55,740 nucleotides of DNA from Microcaldota archaeon. GTDB taxonomy: Archaea; Micrarchaeota; Micrarchaeia; Micrarchaeales; CABMGC01. The notes under the pieces were generated by a model. That model was not told the DNA's origin, did not search any database, and was given only the letters and a program-made list of their open reading frames with translations. The stretch covers positions 1 to 55,740 of the forward strand of contig JAGDYB010000012.1 in assembly GCA_023270055.1 (NCBI GenBank). Reading direction: 5' to 3'. Below are positions 46,953 to 55,740 of the stretch, one piece after another. The first letter of the stretch is position 1, and each line of letters opens with the position of its first letter. The translations under genes and the position numbers were made by a program.

Positions 46953-48298
46953 GCAGCATAGAAGAGTTTTACAGCTTGGAAAAAGATAAGGAGTATTATC
47001 GCGACCTACTGGAAGAGCTTGGCAAAGTTAACGAAAAGCTAAATGCGTTCAACAACATAAATGAAGGTTTGAGCTCCGGATTTCCGTTCAGTGCGAAAGA
47101 CAACCTGTGCGTGAAGGGCGTAGAGAGCACAGCCTCTTCAAAAATGCTTTCCGGATATGTGCCACCGTACAACGCGACTGTTGTGGAACGCATGCTCCGC
47201 AACAAGTTCGGCTTCATAGGCAAAACAAATATGGATGAGTTCGGCTTTGGAAGCTTTGGACTTAACTCGCAGAAGATTGCAAAAAACCCTTTTGACGAGC
47301 ACTACGTCGCAGGAGGCTCGAGCAGCGGCGCGGCAATAGCCACTGCAATACTCAAGTATCATGTTGCCATAGCTGAGTCTACTGGAGGCTCCATTGCTAC
47401 GCCAGCCGCATTTTGCGGCGTTGTTGGATTCACGCCAACGTATGGCACGATATCAAGGCACGGGCTCATAGATTACTCTAACTCGCTTGACAAGATAGGG
47501 ATAATGGCAAGGTCTGCGAAGGACATAAGGCCAGTGTTTGATGCTGTGAAGGGCCCAGACGGATATGATTCCACTGCGGTAAACGCAAAGCTCAATTCAA
47601 ACAACACAAAACATATATTCGTGGTAGATCAGCTTATCGAACTTGTTGACAAAAGGATAAGGGCTTATTTTGAAGCACTGCTCGATAAGCTCAGCTCAAT
47701 GGGTTACAGCATAGAACATGCAAAGATAGAAAGTACCGAAGCCGCTGTTGCAAGCTATTATATTATTGCAATGGCTGAGGCTTCTACCAACCTAGCAAGA
47801 TACACCGGATTCAAATATGGACTCAAGAATGACAATTTCGGCGAAAGCTACAACGAGTTCTTTACTGAAGCGCGCAAATATTTTGGCGACGAGGCAAAGA
47901 GGAGGATAATACTCGGAACTTTTGTCAGGAGCGCAAGCGTAAAGGAGAAATACTATTACAAAGCGCTGAAAGTAAGAGAGGTGCTATCGCATAGCATGCA
48001 TGAAATTTTGGAAAAAGGGTTTATTCTTCTTCCGGTAATGCCAGTTCTCACGCCGAAAATAGAGGATGCAAAAAAGCTTTCGCCTTTGGAAACTTACAAG
48101 ATGGATGCGCTCACGATACCACCAAACCTGTGCGGCCTTCCGCACATATCGTTCCCGTATGCCTATGACAACGGCATGCCGCTGGGCGCACAGCTCATAA
48201 CAAGCAAATTCAACGATTACGCATTGATTGACTTTGTGGAGGAGTGGGAGGAGGAATTCAAGTATGTATTCAAATATAACATAGGTGCGGTACAATGA
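46949..48298 (+). CDS. gatA: Asp-tRNA(Asn)/Glu-tRNA(Gln) amidotransferase subunit A
   Basis: FSAKDNLCVKGVESTASSKML, GKTNMDEFGFGS, VAGGSSSGAAIATA, ESTGGSIATPAAFCGVVGFTPTYG. Confidence 0.95.
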   Translation: MSSIEEFYSLEKDKEYYRDLLEELGKVNEKLNAFNNINEGLSSGFPFSAKDNLCVKGVESTASSKMLSGYVPPYNATVVERMLRNKFGFIGKTNMDEFGFGSFGLNSQKIAKNPFDEHYVAGGSSSGAAIATAILKYHVAIAESTGGSIATPAAFCGVVGFTPTYGTISRHGLIDYSNSLDKIGIMARSAKDIRPVFDAVKGPDGYDSTAVNAKLNSNNTKHIFVVDQLIELVDKRIRAYFEALLDKLSSMGYSIEHAKIESTEAAVASYYIIAMAEASTNLARYTGFKYGLKNDNFGESYNEFFTEARKYFGDEAKRRIILGTFVRSASVKEKYYYKALKVREVLSHSMHEILEKGFILLPVMPVLTPKIEDAKKLSPLETYKMDALTIPPNLCGLPHISFPYAYDNGMPLGAQLITSKFNDYALIDFVEEWEEEFKYVFKYNIGAVQ

Positions 48299-49566
48299 TA
48301 ATAGGGCTCGAGGTACACGTGAGTTTGCCTACCAAAACAAAGCTTTTCTGCAGCTGCAGCACCGCAGCATCAGAACCCAACAGCTCCGTGTGCCCAGTAT
48401 GCATGGGTTTTCCCGGCGCAAAGCCGATGCTGAACAGTGAGGCGCTTCGCATTGCGGTAAGCATTGCAGAAGCGTTGCGCTGCAAAATAAGCGAACGCGT
48501 ATCATTTGTCAGAAAAGTCTATTTTTATCCAGATCTTCCAAAATCGTTTCAGATAACACAGCTCTATGAGCCTGTCGGAAAGGACGGATTGGTTGAATGC
48601 TACGACGGAAGCGTAGTGAGGATACGGCGCATACAGCTTGAGGAGGATCCGGCAAGAATAATAAAAGCTGAAGACTATTCGCTGCTGGATTTCAACCGTT
48701 CGGGAATGCCATTAGTCGAAATTGTCACTGAACCAGACATAAAAAGCGAGGAAAGCTTGCGTGCCTTCATCACGGAGCTCATGAGCATACTGTATTACCT
48801 TGGCGTAGATATAGAAGGTGAAATAAAAACTGACTTAAATATATCAATGGCTGGGGAGAGGGTGGAAGTAAAGAACATAACCGGCATAAAAAACATGATA
48901 GATGCGGCAAGGTACGAGGTCCGCAGGCAGAGCAAGATCATAGAGGGCGGAGGGAGCGTGATTTCGGAAACGCGCTCTTATGTAGAGGCGAAAAAGGAAA
49001 CGGTTTCTACAAGGGAAAAGGAAACAGATGAGGAGTACGGGTTCATTGCTGAGCCAGACCTTACATGGTACGATACAAAGGGCATAACGAGAATTGAGCC
49101 AGTATATGCAGACAAGATAGCGGAAGGCTATGCTAAGGAATATGGCATTGACAAGAAAGTGGTCCTTGACCTTATAATGTATGACAGAGATGCACTCCGT
49201 CTTATCGAAAGAACTAAGGGCGCATTTGGCATGAAGACGATAATAAATGGTATAGAAATAGTTAAAAAGTACGGCGATATAGGAAGCGAACAAGCGTTCA
49301 AGAGACTGCTGGACTTTTTGCAAAATGGCGGATATGTCGATGCTGCAGCATTTGAAAAAATCAAGAAGGGCGAAAAGGTGGAAGGCAATGTTATAGACAT
49401 GAAAAAGATAATAGATGAAGCAAGGCTGCTGCTGAACGACAAGGTAAAGGAAGACTACAAGAAGAATCCAAAAGCGATCAACTTTGTGATAGGCAAAATA
49501 GCAGCAAAATACAAGATGAACCCCAGGGATGTTGCTGAAATAGTGAAAAGAATAATTGATGGTTAA
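48295..49566 (+). CDS. gatB: Asp-tRNA(Asn)/Glu-tRNA(Gln) amidotransferase subunit B
   Basis: IIGLEVHVSLPTKTKLFCSCSTAASEPNSSVCPVCMGFPGAKP; C-term GatB/YqeY-like tail. Confidence 0.95.
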   Translation: MIIGLEVHVSLPTKTKLFCSCSTAASEPNSSVCPVCMGFPGAKPMLNSEALRIAVSIAEALRCKISERVSFVRKVYFYPDLPKSFQITQLYEPVGKDGLVECYDGSVVRIRRIQLEEDPARIIKAEDYSLLDFNRSGMPLVEIVTEPDIKSEESLRAFITELMSILYYLGVDIEGEIKTDLNISMAGERVEVKNITGIKNMIDAARYEVRRQSKIIEGGGSVISETRSYVEAKKETVSTREKETDEEYGFIAEPDLTWYDTKGITRIEPVYADKIAEGYAKEYGIDKKVVLDLIMYDRDALRLIERTKGAFGMKTIINGIEIVKKYGDIGSEQAFKRLLDFLQNGGYVDAAAFEKIKKGEKVEGNVIDMKKIIDEARLLLNDKVKEDYKKNPKAINFVIGKIAAKYKMNPRDVAEIVKRIIDG

Positions 49567-51336
49567 ATGGAGGCTAATTGCGGAGAGTTGAATGAAAAAT
49601 ATATAGGCAAAAGGGTGGGCCTTTACGGCTGGTGCCGCTATGTCAGGGACCACGGAGGCAAGCTTTTCATAGATATTGCCGATAGATATGGCACGACGCA
49701 GCTCGTGTTCAAGGGTAAGATAAAGAAGGAGGCTGAAGAGCTTGGAAGAGAGTATGTTATATACGCTGAGGGCATGGTAGAGAAGAGAGATGAGGATACC
49801 GTAGACGCCACAAACCCGACAGGCAAAGTAGAAATACAAGTCGACAGCATAAGGCTGATAAGCCGCTCTGAGGTGCCGCCATTCGAGATTATAGATGAAA
49901 AGCGCAGCTTCCTGCCAAACGAGGAGCTCAGGCTCAAGTACAGGTATCTAGATTTGAGAAGAAGGGAAATGATCAAAAAAATAGAATTCAGGGACAAGGT
50001 TGCGAAGATAACGAGGCGCTTTTTCTGGGAGAACGGGTTTCTGGAGCTCGAAACGCCCACTATGATAAGAGACAACTACGAAACGGGCTCAAGGACCTTT
50101 CTTGTTCCGTCAAGAACGAACCGCGGAAAATTCTACGCCCTTCCGCAGTCGCCGCAGATCTACAAGCAGCTCTGCATGATGTCCGGAATTGACAAATATT
50201 TCCAGATGGCACGCTGCTACAGGGACGAAGACCCTAGGGAGGACAGACAACCGGAGTTCACGCAAGTTGACGTTGAAGTTGCGTTCAAGGACGAGCACTA
50301 TATACAATCGCTAATAGAGGGCCTTCTTAAGAAAATATTTGAAGGGCTTGGAAAGGAGCTTAAGCTGCCGTTGAGGCATATGGAGTATGCATACGCGATG
50401 ACAAATTACGGGACCGACAAGCCCGATCTGAGGTTTGACAGCAGGATAATTGATGTTACCGAGATAATGAAGGGTTCTGGGTACAACGTTATAAAAAGGG
50501 TGACAAGCAACGGAGGCAAAGTCAAAGTAATGAAATTCGAGGCTGGGTATGGGGAGAAGAGCAGCAGGCTTGACAAAAACTACATGCTAAAGGTAATAGA
50601 TGCGGCTAAATCGCTCGGACTCATGGGGCTTACGTGGCTTTATGTGAAGAATGCACGCGTGACATCGGAGCCGGAAAGCATTGCAAACTCCATAGGCGAC
50701 GAGGCATGCGAAATGATCAGATCGGCAACAGGAGCAGGCAACGGGGATATAATAGTGATGTGCTCCGACAGTTCTGAGAAGCTGCTGCTTGAAGCCATGG
50801 GAAAGTTAAGGAAGATGATAGGAGACAAGGTGGCGAAATACTCTAGCGATTACGAATTCCTGTGGGTTGAAAAATTCCCCCTTTTCGAGAAAGACGAGGT
50901 CACAGGCAAGCTGAAACCTGCACACAATCCGTTCACGGCACCGACGCCGGAAACCGCCGGACTCATCGAAACCGAGCCGGAAAAGATGGTTAGCAGACAG
51001 TATGACATAGTGCTCAACGGTGTTGAGATAGGCGGAGGTTCTATACGCATAAACGATCCTGAGTTGCAGCGCAAGGTGCTCAAGGCGATAGGGATGAGCG
51101 AAAGGTCGATAAACAGCAGTTTCGGCTTCTTGATAGAGGCCTTAAAATACGGCGCGCCTATCGAAGGAGGTATAGCGCTGGGATTTGACAGGCTTGTTGC
51201 GCTGCTGTACGGCGAAGACGACATAAAGGAGTTTATACTTTTCCCAAAGAACAAGAGATATGAATCCCCTATGGATGGATCACCAAGTAGCATAGACGCA
51301 AAAAGGCTCAAGGATGATTATGGCATAGCATTATAG
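49567..51336 (+). CDS. aspS: Bacterial-type aspartyl-tRNA synthetase with GAD-like insertion
   Basis: RYLDLRR, FLVPSRTNRGKFYALPQSPQIYKQLCMMSGIDKYFQMARCYRDEDPREDRQPEFTQVDVE; long insertion before NPFTAPTPE; GFDRLVALL. Confidence 0.9.
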   Translation: MEANCGELNEKYIGKRVGLYGWCRYVRDHGGKLFIDIADRYGTTQLVFKGKIKKEAEELGREYVIYAEGMVEKRDEDTVDATNPTGKVEIQVDSIRLISRSEVPPFEIIDEKRSFLPNEELRLKYRYLDLRRREMIKKIEFRDKVAKITRRFFWENGFLELETPTMIRDNYETGSRTFLVPSRTNRGKFYALPQSPQIYKQLCMMSGIDKYFQMARCYRDEDPREDRQPEFTQVDVEVAFKDEHYIQSLIEGLLKKIFEGLGKELKLPLRHMEYAYAMTNYGTDKPDLRFDSRIIDVTEIMKGSGYNVIKRVTSNGGKVKVMKFEAGYGEKSSRLDKNYMLKVIDAAKSLGLMGLTWLYVKNARVTSEPESIANSIGDEACEMIRSATGAGNGDIIVMCSDSSEKLLLEAMGKLRKMIGDKVAKYSSDYEFLWVEKFPLFEKDEVTGKLKPAHNPFTAPTPETAGLIETEPEKMVSRQYDIVLNGVEIGGGSIRINDPELQRKVLKAIGMSERSINSSFGFLIEALKYGAPIEGGIALGFDRLVALLYGEDDIKEFILFPKNKRYESPMDGSPSSIDAKRLKDDYGIAL

Positions 51337-51350
51337 TTGTCAAATTTTTA

Positions 51351-51385
51351 TTGCTAATTTTCAATATTTTATTGAAAAAAAGCAA
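51351..51385. promoter_or_regulatory. Inverted repeat next to TATA box, candidate operator of the HTH-grpE-dnaK-dnaJ operon
   Basis: TTGCTAATTTTCAATA-TTT-TATTGAAAAAAAGCAA, 14 of 16 arm positions complementary; TATA-like aatatttatatat follows, ATG at 51421. Confidence 0.55.
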
Positions 51386-51420
51386 ATATTTATATATCTT
51401 TTCACATATATATTAGAAGT

Positions 51421-51855
51421 ATGTCTTCTACAGAAAAAATAGTGCTTAAGTCAGTCAGCAAGCCGGAAAAGGAGAATGTAGACTCTATGCTAGATTGGTT
51501 TTGCAAGGTATTCGACATATCCAACGGCGAGGGGAGCACTGAAATAGCAATACTGAAAGAACTGCTCAGCAAGAGCATAGCAGGAGAGGGTGTCACTAGC
51601 ATGGAGCTCACGGAAAAACTCTCGCTGCCGAGGAGCACGGCAATATACCATCTCAACAGGCTCATTCAGATGGGCATTGCAGTAAGGAAAGGCAGGAAAT
51701 ATTATCTGCGCTCAGGCGACATGGAGGAGACGATAAGCGAACTCCAGGCTGACATAGAAAGGGAATTTAAAAGGATTGGGGAGTTCGCGCAGAAAATAGA
51801 CGAATTGATCGAGAGAGAGATAAATGGACGAGAAAAAAGAGCAAGAAAAAGGTAA
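51421..51855 (+). CDS. ArsR/winged-HTH transcriptional regulator with C-terminal helical region
   Basis: SMELTEKLSLPRSTAIYHLNRLIQMGIAVRKGRKYYLRSGDMEE. Confidence 0.75.
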   Translation: MSSTEKIVLKSVSKPEKENVDSMLDWFCKVFDISNGEGSTEIAILKELLSKSIAGEGVTSMELTEKLSLPRSTAIYHLNRLIQMGIAVRKGRKYYLRSGDMEETISELQADIEREFKRIGEFAQKIDELIEREINGREKRARKR

Positions 51856-52426
51856 TGGCGAAAATGTCGAAAAGAGGCAGGAAAGCGAAGACAAGGGCAG
51901 CGAAAGCCAGAACGGCGAACAGAAGAGCGAGGAAGAGGTGCTGAAGGACAGGCTCCTTAGGCTTGCGGCAGAGTTCGACAACTACAAAAAGAGAGTTGCC
52001 GTAGAGATAGAAGGGGCAAAAAACGTAGGCAAAGCAGAAATACTCAAGGGGTTGCTTCCAATAATCGACGAGTTCGAGCTCGCAATAGACTCGATGCCCA
52101 GCGACAACATAAAGAAAGGAATTGAACTTATCTATTCAAACTTCATAGACTTGCTGGAAAGCGAGGGGCTAAAGTGCATAGACACCTCAGGGAAATACGA
52201 TCCATATGTGCATGAAATTATAACAACGCGCGAAAGCGATAAAAAAGAGGGCACCATACTCGAAACGGTGAGGAAGGGATACACTTTCAACAATATGCTT
52301 CTGAGGCCTGCTGCGGTGGTGGTGTCTAAAAGCAAGGAAGAAGACAACGCTGGCGAACAAAAGGGCCAGCAAGGCAGCAGCGCCAGCGGCGATGATGCTG
52401 ACAAAAAATCAAAATCAAATGCTTAA
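51824..52426 (+). CDS. grpE: Nucleotide exchange factor GrpE
   Basis: DRLLRLAAEFDNYKKRVAVEIEGAK ... KYDPYVHEIITTRESDKKEGTILETVRKGYTFNNMLLRPAAVVVSK. Confidence 0.9.
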   Translation: MDEKKEQEKGNGENVEKRQESEDKGSESQNGEQKSEEEVLKDRLLRLAAEFDNYKKRVAVEIEGAKNVGKAEILKGLLPIIDEFELAIDSMPSDNIKKGIELIYSNFIDLLESEGLKCIDTSGKYDPYVHEIITTRESDKKEGTILETVRKGYTFNNMLLRPAAVVVSKSKEEDNAGEQKGQQGSSASGDDADKKSKSNA

Positions 52427-52455
52427 TATAAAAATAGGTAAGAAATGGTGATAAA

Positions 52456-54297
52456 ATGAAAATAATAGGAATAGATCTTGGTACTTCAAATTCCGCGGCA
52501 GCGGTTTTGGAGGGGGGCAGACCGACGCTCATTCCAAGTGCTGAGGGAACATCATTGTATGGTAAGGCATTCCCAAGCTATGTTGCATTTACTAAGGATG
52601 GGCAGAGGCTTATAGGAGAGCCTGCAAAGAGGCAGGCAGTGGCAAATCCGGAAGGCACTGTGACCGCATTTAAAAGGAAAATGGGTACGGACTACAAATA
52701 CAATATATACGGCAAGGAGTACACGCCACAGGAGCTTTCGGCAATACTTCTGCAGAAGATAAAGAAAGACGCCGAAGCGTTTCTTGGGGAGGAAGTCACA
52801 AAGGCGGTGATAACGGTGCCTGCGTATTTCGATGATAACCAAAGGCAGGCCACAAAGGATGCAGGCGAGATTGCAGGACTTGAGGTTGTAAGGCTGGTTA
52901 ACGAGCCTACCGCAGCATGCCTTGCTTATGGACTTGACAAGGCAAACAAGGAAATGAAAATTATCGTATATGACTTCGGAGGCGGAACGCTCGATGTCAC
53001 GGTCATGGAGTTCGGCAACGGCGTGTTTGAGGTAAAGTCAACTAGCGGCGACACGCAGCTTGGAGGCACGGACATGGACAATGCTATAGTGGCATTTCTG
53101 CTGGACGAGGTAAAGAAGGCGCATGGTGTTGACATATCCAAAGACAGGCAGGCAATGCAGAGGCTTAGGGAGGCTGCGGAAAAGGCTAAGATAGAGCTAT
53201 CAACAACACTCACAAGTGAAGTGAACCTGCCATTCCTGACCATGGGTCCTGGCAATCAACCGGTGCATTTCACGTATCAGCTTACTAGGGCAAAGCTTGA
53301 GGAGATAGTCTTGCCTATAGTTGAAAGAACAACAAAGCCAGTGATGCAGGCGTTGAAGGATGCGAAGCTAGAGCCCAAGGACATAGACAAGGTAATACTT
53401 ATCGGCGGGCCTACAAGGATGCCAATAGTTCAGAGATACGTGGAGCAGCTGCTTGGCAAGAAGATAGAGAGGGGCGTTGACCCGATGGAAGCGGTTGCAT
53501 TCGGCGCTGCGATACAGGCTGGCGTTCTTACGGGAGATGTCAAGGACATAGTGCTTCTCGATGTAACGCCGCTTTCGCTAGGAATAGAAACGCTTGGCGG
53601 AGTTATGACAAAAATAATAGACAGAAATACTACCATACCGATAAAGAAATCGCAAATATTCACCACGGCGGAAGACTCGCAAACTAGTGTCGACATACAC
53701 ATACTGCAGGGCGAAAGAACCATGGCAAAGGACAACATAGAGCTCGGCAAGTTCACGCTGACAGGTATACCTCCGGCACCAAGAGGCGTGCCGCAGATAG
53801 AGGTCACGTTTGACATAGATGCAAACGGGATATTGCATGTGACCGCAAAGGACAAGGCTACGAACAAAGAACAAAGCATGAAGGTTGTCGCGCCGCTGAA
53901 GATGGACAGGGAAGAGATAGAGAAAAAGATAAACGAGGCGAAGCAGTACGAGGAAGAGGATAAAAAGCTTAGGGAGAAAGTTGAGCTCAAGAACAATGCG
54001 GAGTCGCTCATCTATACGGCTGAGAGATTCCTTAAAGAGAATGAAGGCAAGGTGTCATCCGGAGCCGCGGAGAAAGTGAAGAGCGCAAAGGATCAGTTAA
54101 AGGACGCGCTTGAAAAGGATGACTCAGAGCTGAAGGACAAATATGATGCGCTACAAAGCGCCTTGCAGGAAGCAGGAGCCGAACTCTACAAGTCGGCGGG
54201 CAGTCAAGGGAACACAGGCCCGTCCGGCGGGCCTACCGGAGGCAATGAAGGAGGCGATGCAAACACGCAGGACGCTAACTTCAGGGTGGAGAAATAA
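52456..54297 (+). CDS. dnaK: Molecular chaperone DnaK (Hsp70)
   Basis: [48 protein letters not shown]. Confidence 0.97.
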   Translation: MKIIGIDLGTSNSAAAVLEGGRPTLIPSAEGTSLYGKAFPSYVAFTKDGQRLIGEPAKRQAVANPEGTVTAFKRKMGTDYKYNIYGKEYTPQELSAILLQKIKKDAEAFLGEEVTKAVITVPAYFDDNQRQATKDAGEIAGLEVVRLVNEPTAACLAYGLDKANKEMKIIVYDFGGGTLDVTVMEFGNGVFEVKSTSGDTQLGGTDMDNAIVAFLLDEVKKAHGVDISKDRQAMQRLREAAEKAKIELSTTLTSEVNLPFLTMGPGNQPVHFTYQLTRAKLEEIVLPIVERTTKPVMQALKDAKLEPKDIDKVILIGGPTRMPIVQRYVEQLLGKKIERGVDPMEAVAFGAAIQAGVLTGDVKDIVLLDVTPLSLGIETLGGVMTKIIDRNTTIPIKKSQIFTTAEDSQTSVDIHILQGERTMAKDNIELGKFTLTGIPPAPRGVPQIEVTFDIDANGILHVTAKDKATNKEQSMKVVAPLKMDREEIEKKINEAKQYEEEDKKLREKVELKNNAESLIYTAERFLKENEGKVSSGAAEKVKSAKDQLKDALEKDDSELKDKYDALQSALQEAGAELYKSAGSQGNTGPSGGPTGGNEGGDANTQDANFRVEK

Positions 54298-54325
54298 GAA
54301 GGCAGCGCTTACGAAGTGAAAACAA

Positions 54326-55447
54326 ATGGCAAAAGACTACTACGAGATTCTGGGTGTACCGAAGAACGCCACGCTCGATGAGATAAAGAGAGCTTACAGG
54401 GAGCTGGCGCTCAAATACCACCCAGACAGGAACAAGAGCAAGGATGCAGAAGAAAAATTCAAGGAGATAAACGAAGCGTACGCTGTGCTGAGCGATGAAG
54501 AGAAGAGAAGGAATTATGATGCCTATGGGCCTGAGGGCTTCCAGCAGCAGTACTCCACAGAAGACATATTCAGAGGATTCGACTTCGGAGATATATTCAA
54601 GGATATTGGACTTGATATTAATTTCGGCTTTCCTGGCGGAGAGGACCTGTTTGGCGGCATGTTCACACAGGGCGGCAGAGGCAGGAATTATGATGTCGGT
54701 CAAAGCATTCTATATCCTTTAACGATAACGCTGGAAGAGGCCGCAAACGGGACTAAGAAGGAGATACGCATAAGGCACATTAAAAAGTGCGACAGGTGCA
54801 ATGGCACCGGCGCGGAGCCTGGAGCGAAAGTGACAAAATGCAGCGCCTGCAATGGCACAGGATACCAGAAAATTGTCAAGTCAACGTTCTTCGGCAGAAT
54901 GCAAGTAAATACCGTATGCGAAAAATGTGGCGGAACGGGAAAGGTTTATGATAAGGTGTGCAAGGCATGCGGGGGGCGAGGAGGCGTGGTCGGGGATGAT
55001 ACCATACTGGTCGAAATACCAAAAGGAGTTACTGACGGCATGCGCCTCAGGCTGAAAGGCATGGGCGACTTTGGAAAGGATGGAAATGGAGACCTCTACG
55101 TCGAGGTGCATATAGCGAAACATAAGTTGTTCAGGAGGGAGGGAAATGATATTTACGTAAACGTGGACATACCGTTTTATACTGCAATACTCGGTGGCGA
55201 GATAGAGGTGCCAACACTCAATGGCAGTGAGAAAATAAGGATAGAACCGGGCACGCAGCCTGGGGCTAGGATTGTGCTGCAACATGAGGGAATAAAATCA
55301 TTTAGGGGTAGCGGCAACGGAGATGAAATAGTCACAGTAAATGTTACAATACCAAAAAACCTTACAGATGAACAGAAGGCGCTAATAGAAAAGTTCAAGG
55401 GGGAAGATCAGAGTGGCAAACATGCTAAGCACTTCGGATTTTTCTGA
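54326..55447 (+). CDS. dnaJ: Molecular chaperone DnaJ
   Basis: J domain [28 protein letters not shown]; four CxxCxGxG-type zinc motifs. Confidence 0.97.
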   Translation: MAKDYYEILGVPKNATLDEIKRAYRELALKYHPDRNKSKDAEEKFKEINEAYAVLSDEEKRRNYDAYGPEGFQQQYSTEDIFRGFDFGDIFKDIGLDINFGFPGGEDLFGGMFTQGGRGRNYDVGQSILYPLTITLEEAANGTKKEIRIRHIKKCDRCNGTGAEPGAKVTKCSACNGTGYQKIVKSTFFGRMQVNTVCEKCGGTGKVYDKVCKACGGRGGVVGDDTILVEIPKGVTDGMRLRLKGMGDFGKDGNGDLYVEVHIAKHKLFRREGNDIYVNVDIPFYTAILGGEIEVPTLNGSEKIRIEPGTQPGARIVLQHEGIKSFRGSGNGDEIVTVNVTIPKNLTDEQKALIEKFKGEDQSGKHAKHFGFF

Positions 55448-55515
55448 ACGTAGATATTTGCTGCGGCGCATGAAGTAAGATATTTATTACTTGTTTTGAT
55501 ATTATCATCGATAGC

Positions 55516-55740
55516 ATGCGCAGGGGAATTGTCAAGCGTCTGGCACATATGAAAATGCAGAGCGCGATGGAGTACCTTATGACATACGGCTGGGCGATAC
55601 TGATTATCGCTGTGGTGCTCGGCGCGCTGTACCAGCTCGGCATATTCTCTCCTTACACTTTCGCGCCGAAGGCGCCGCCGGGATCGTGCCAGGTATACAG
55701 GCCTAATGGCCCTGGAACCACGCAGTTCGTTAGCCTGCAG
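55516..55740 (+). CDS. Archaeal pilin-like/class III signal peptide protein (partial, runs off right edge)
   Basis: MRRGIVKRLAHMKMQSAMEYLMTYGWAILIIAVVLGALYQLGIFSPYTF...; open to window end, not in the ORF track. Confidence 0.75.
   Translation, partial: MRRGIVKRLAHMKMQSAMEYLMTYGWAILIIAVVLGALYQLGIFSPYTFAPKAPPGSCQVYRPNGPGTTQFVSLQ

Noticed and set aside
48844-49839. 331-aa minus-strand ORF antisense to gatB/aspS
   Set aside because: Entirely antisense to two confidently assigned genes; its Tyr/Phe/Cys/Leu-rich composition is what the complement of their codons gives; no domain recognised.
53430-54011. 193-aa minus-strand ORF within dnaK
   Set aside because: Antisense shadow ORF of a strongly conserved gene, Ser/Phe-rich with no motif.
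51824-55447. grpE-dnaK-dnaJ as a novel system
   Set aside because: Standard Hsp70 machinery, known to be patchily present in archaea; only its regulator/operator arrangement is reported as a finding.

Overview
This window comes from a compact, gene-dense archaeal chromosome. It has TATA-box promoters, intron-bearing tRNAs, FlpA, RtcB/archease, archaeal CCA-adding enzyme, Trm1, AMMECR1 and KaiC-like ATPases. The style resembles ultrasmall DPANN/Micrarchaeota-type archaea, but that placement is inference. Left part (1-9.4 kb, minus strand): an operon-like run of pseudopilin-like, LamG-domain surface proteins preceded by a CBS-HPF fusion. Middle: glycosyltransferase, archease, a C/D box sRNA, archaeosortase-like protein, a Nudix-UDG fusion, a Dcd/dUTPase-like protein, UppS, AmrS/AMMECR1, DinB, TrxB, KaiC-like ATPases, CCA-adding enzyme, Trm1, RtcB and fibrillarin. 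Right part: PAS histidine kinase, REC-GGDEF-like protein, 6-phosphogluconate dehydrogenase with a partner oxidoreductase and PRPP synthetase, a free-standing ThrRS editing-like domain, AsnRS, GatCAB, bacterial-type AspRS, an HTH-GrpE-DnaK-DnaJ operon and a pilin-like gene running off the edge. Four tRNAs were read by eye. Two of them (Cys, Leu) carry short insertions at the same place in the T-loop, which I interpret as non-canonical introns. No CRISPR array, rRNA or transposon was seen. All family names come from reading protein motifs without database searches.
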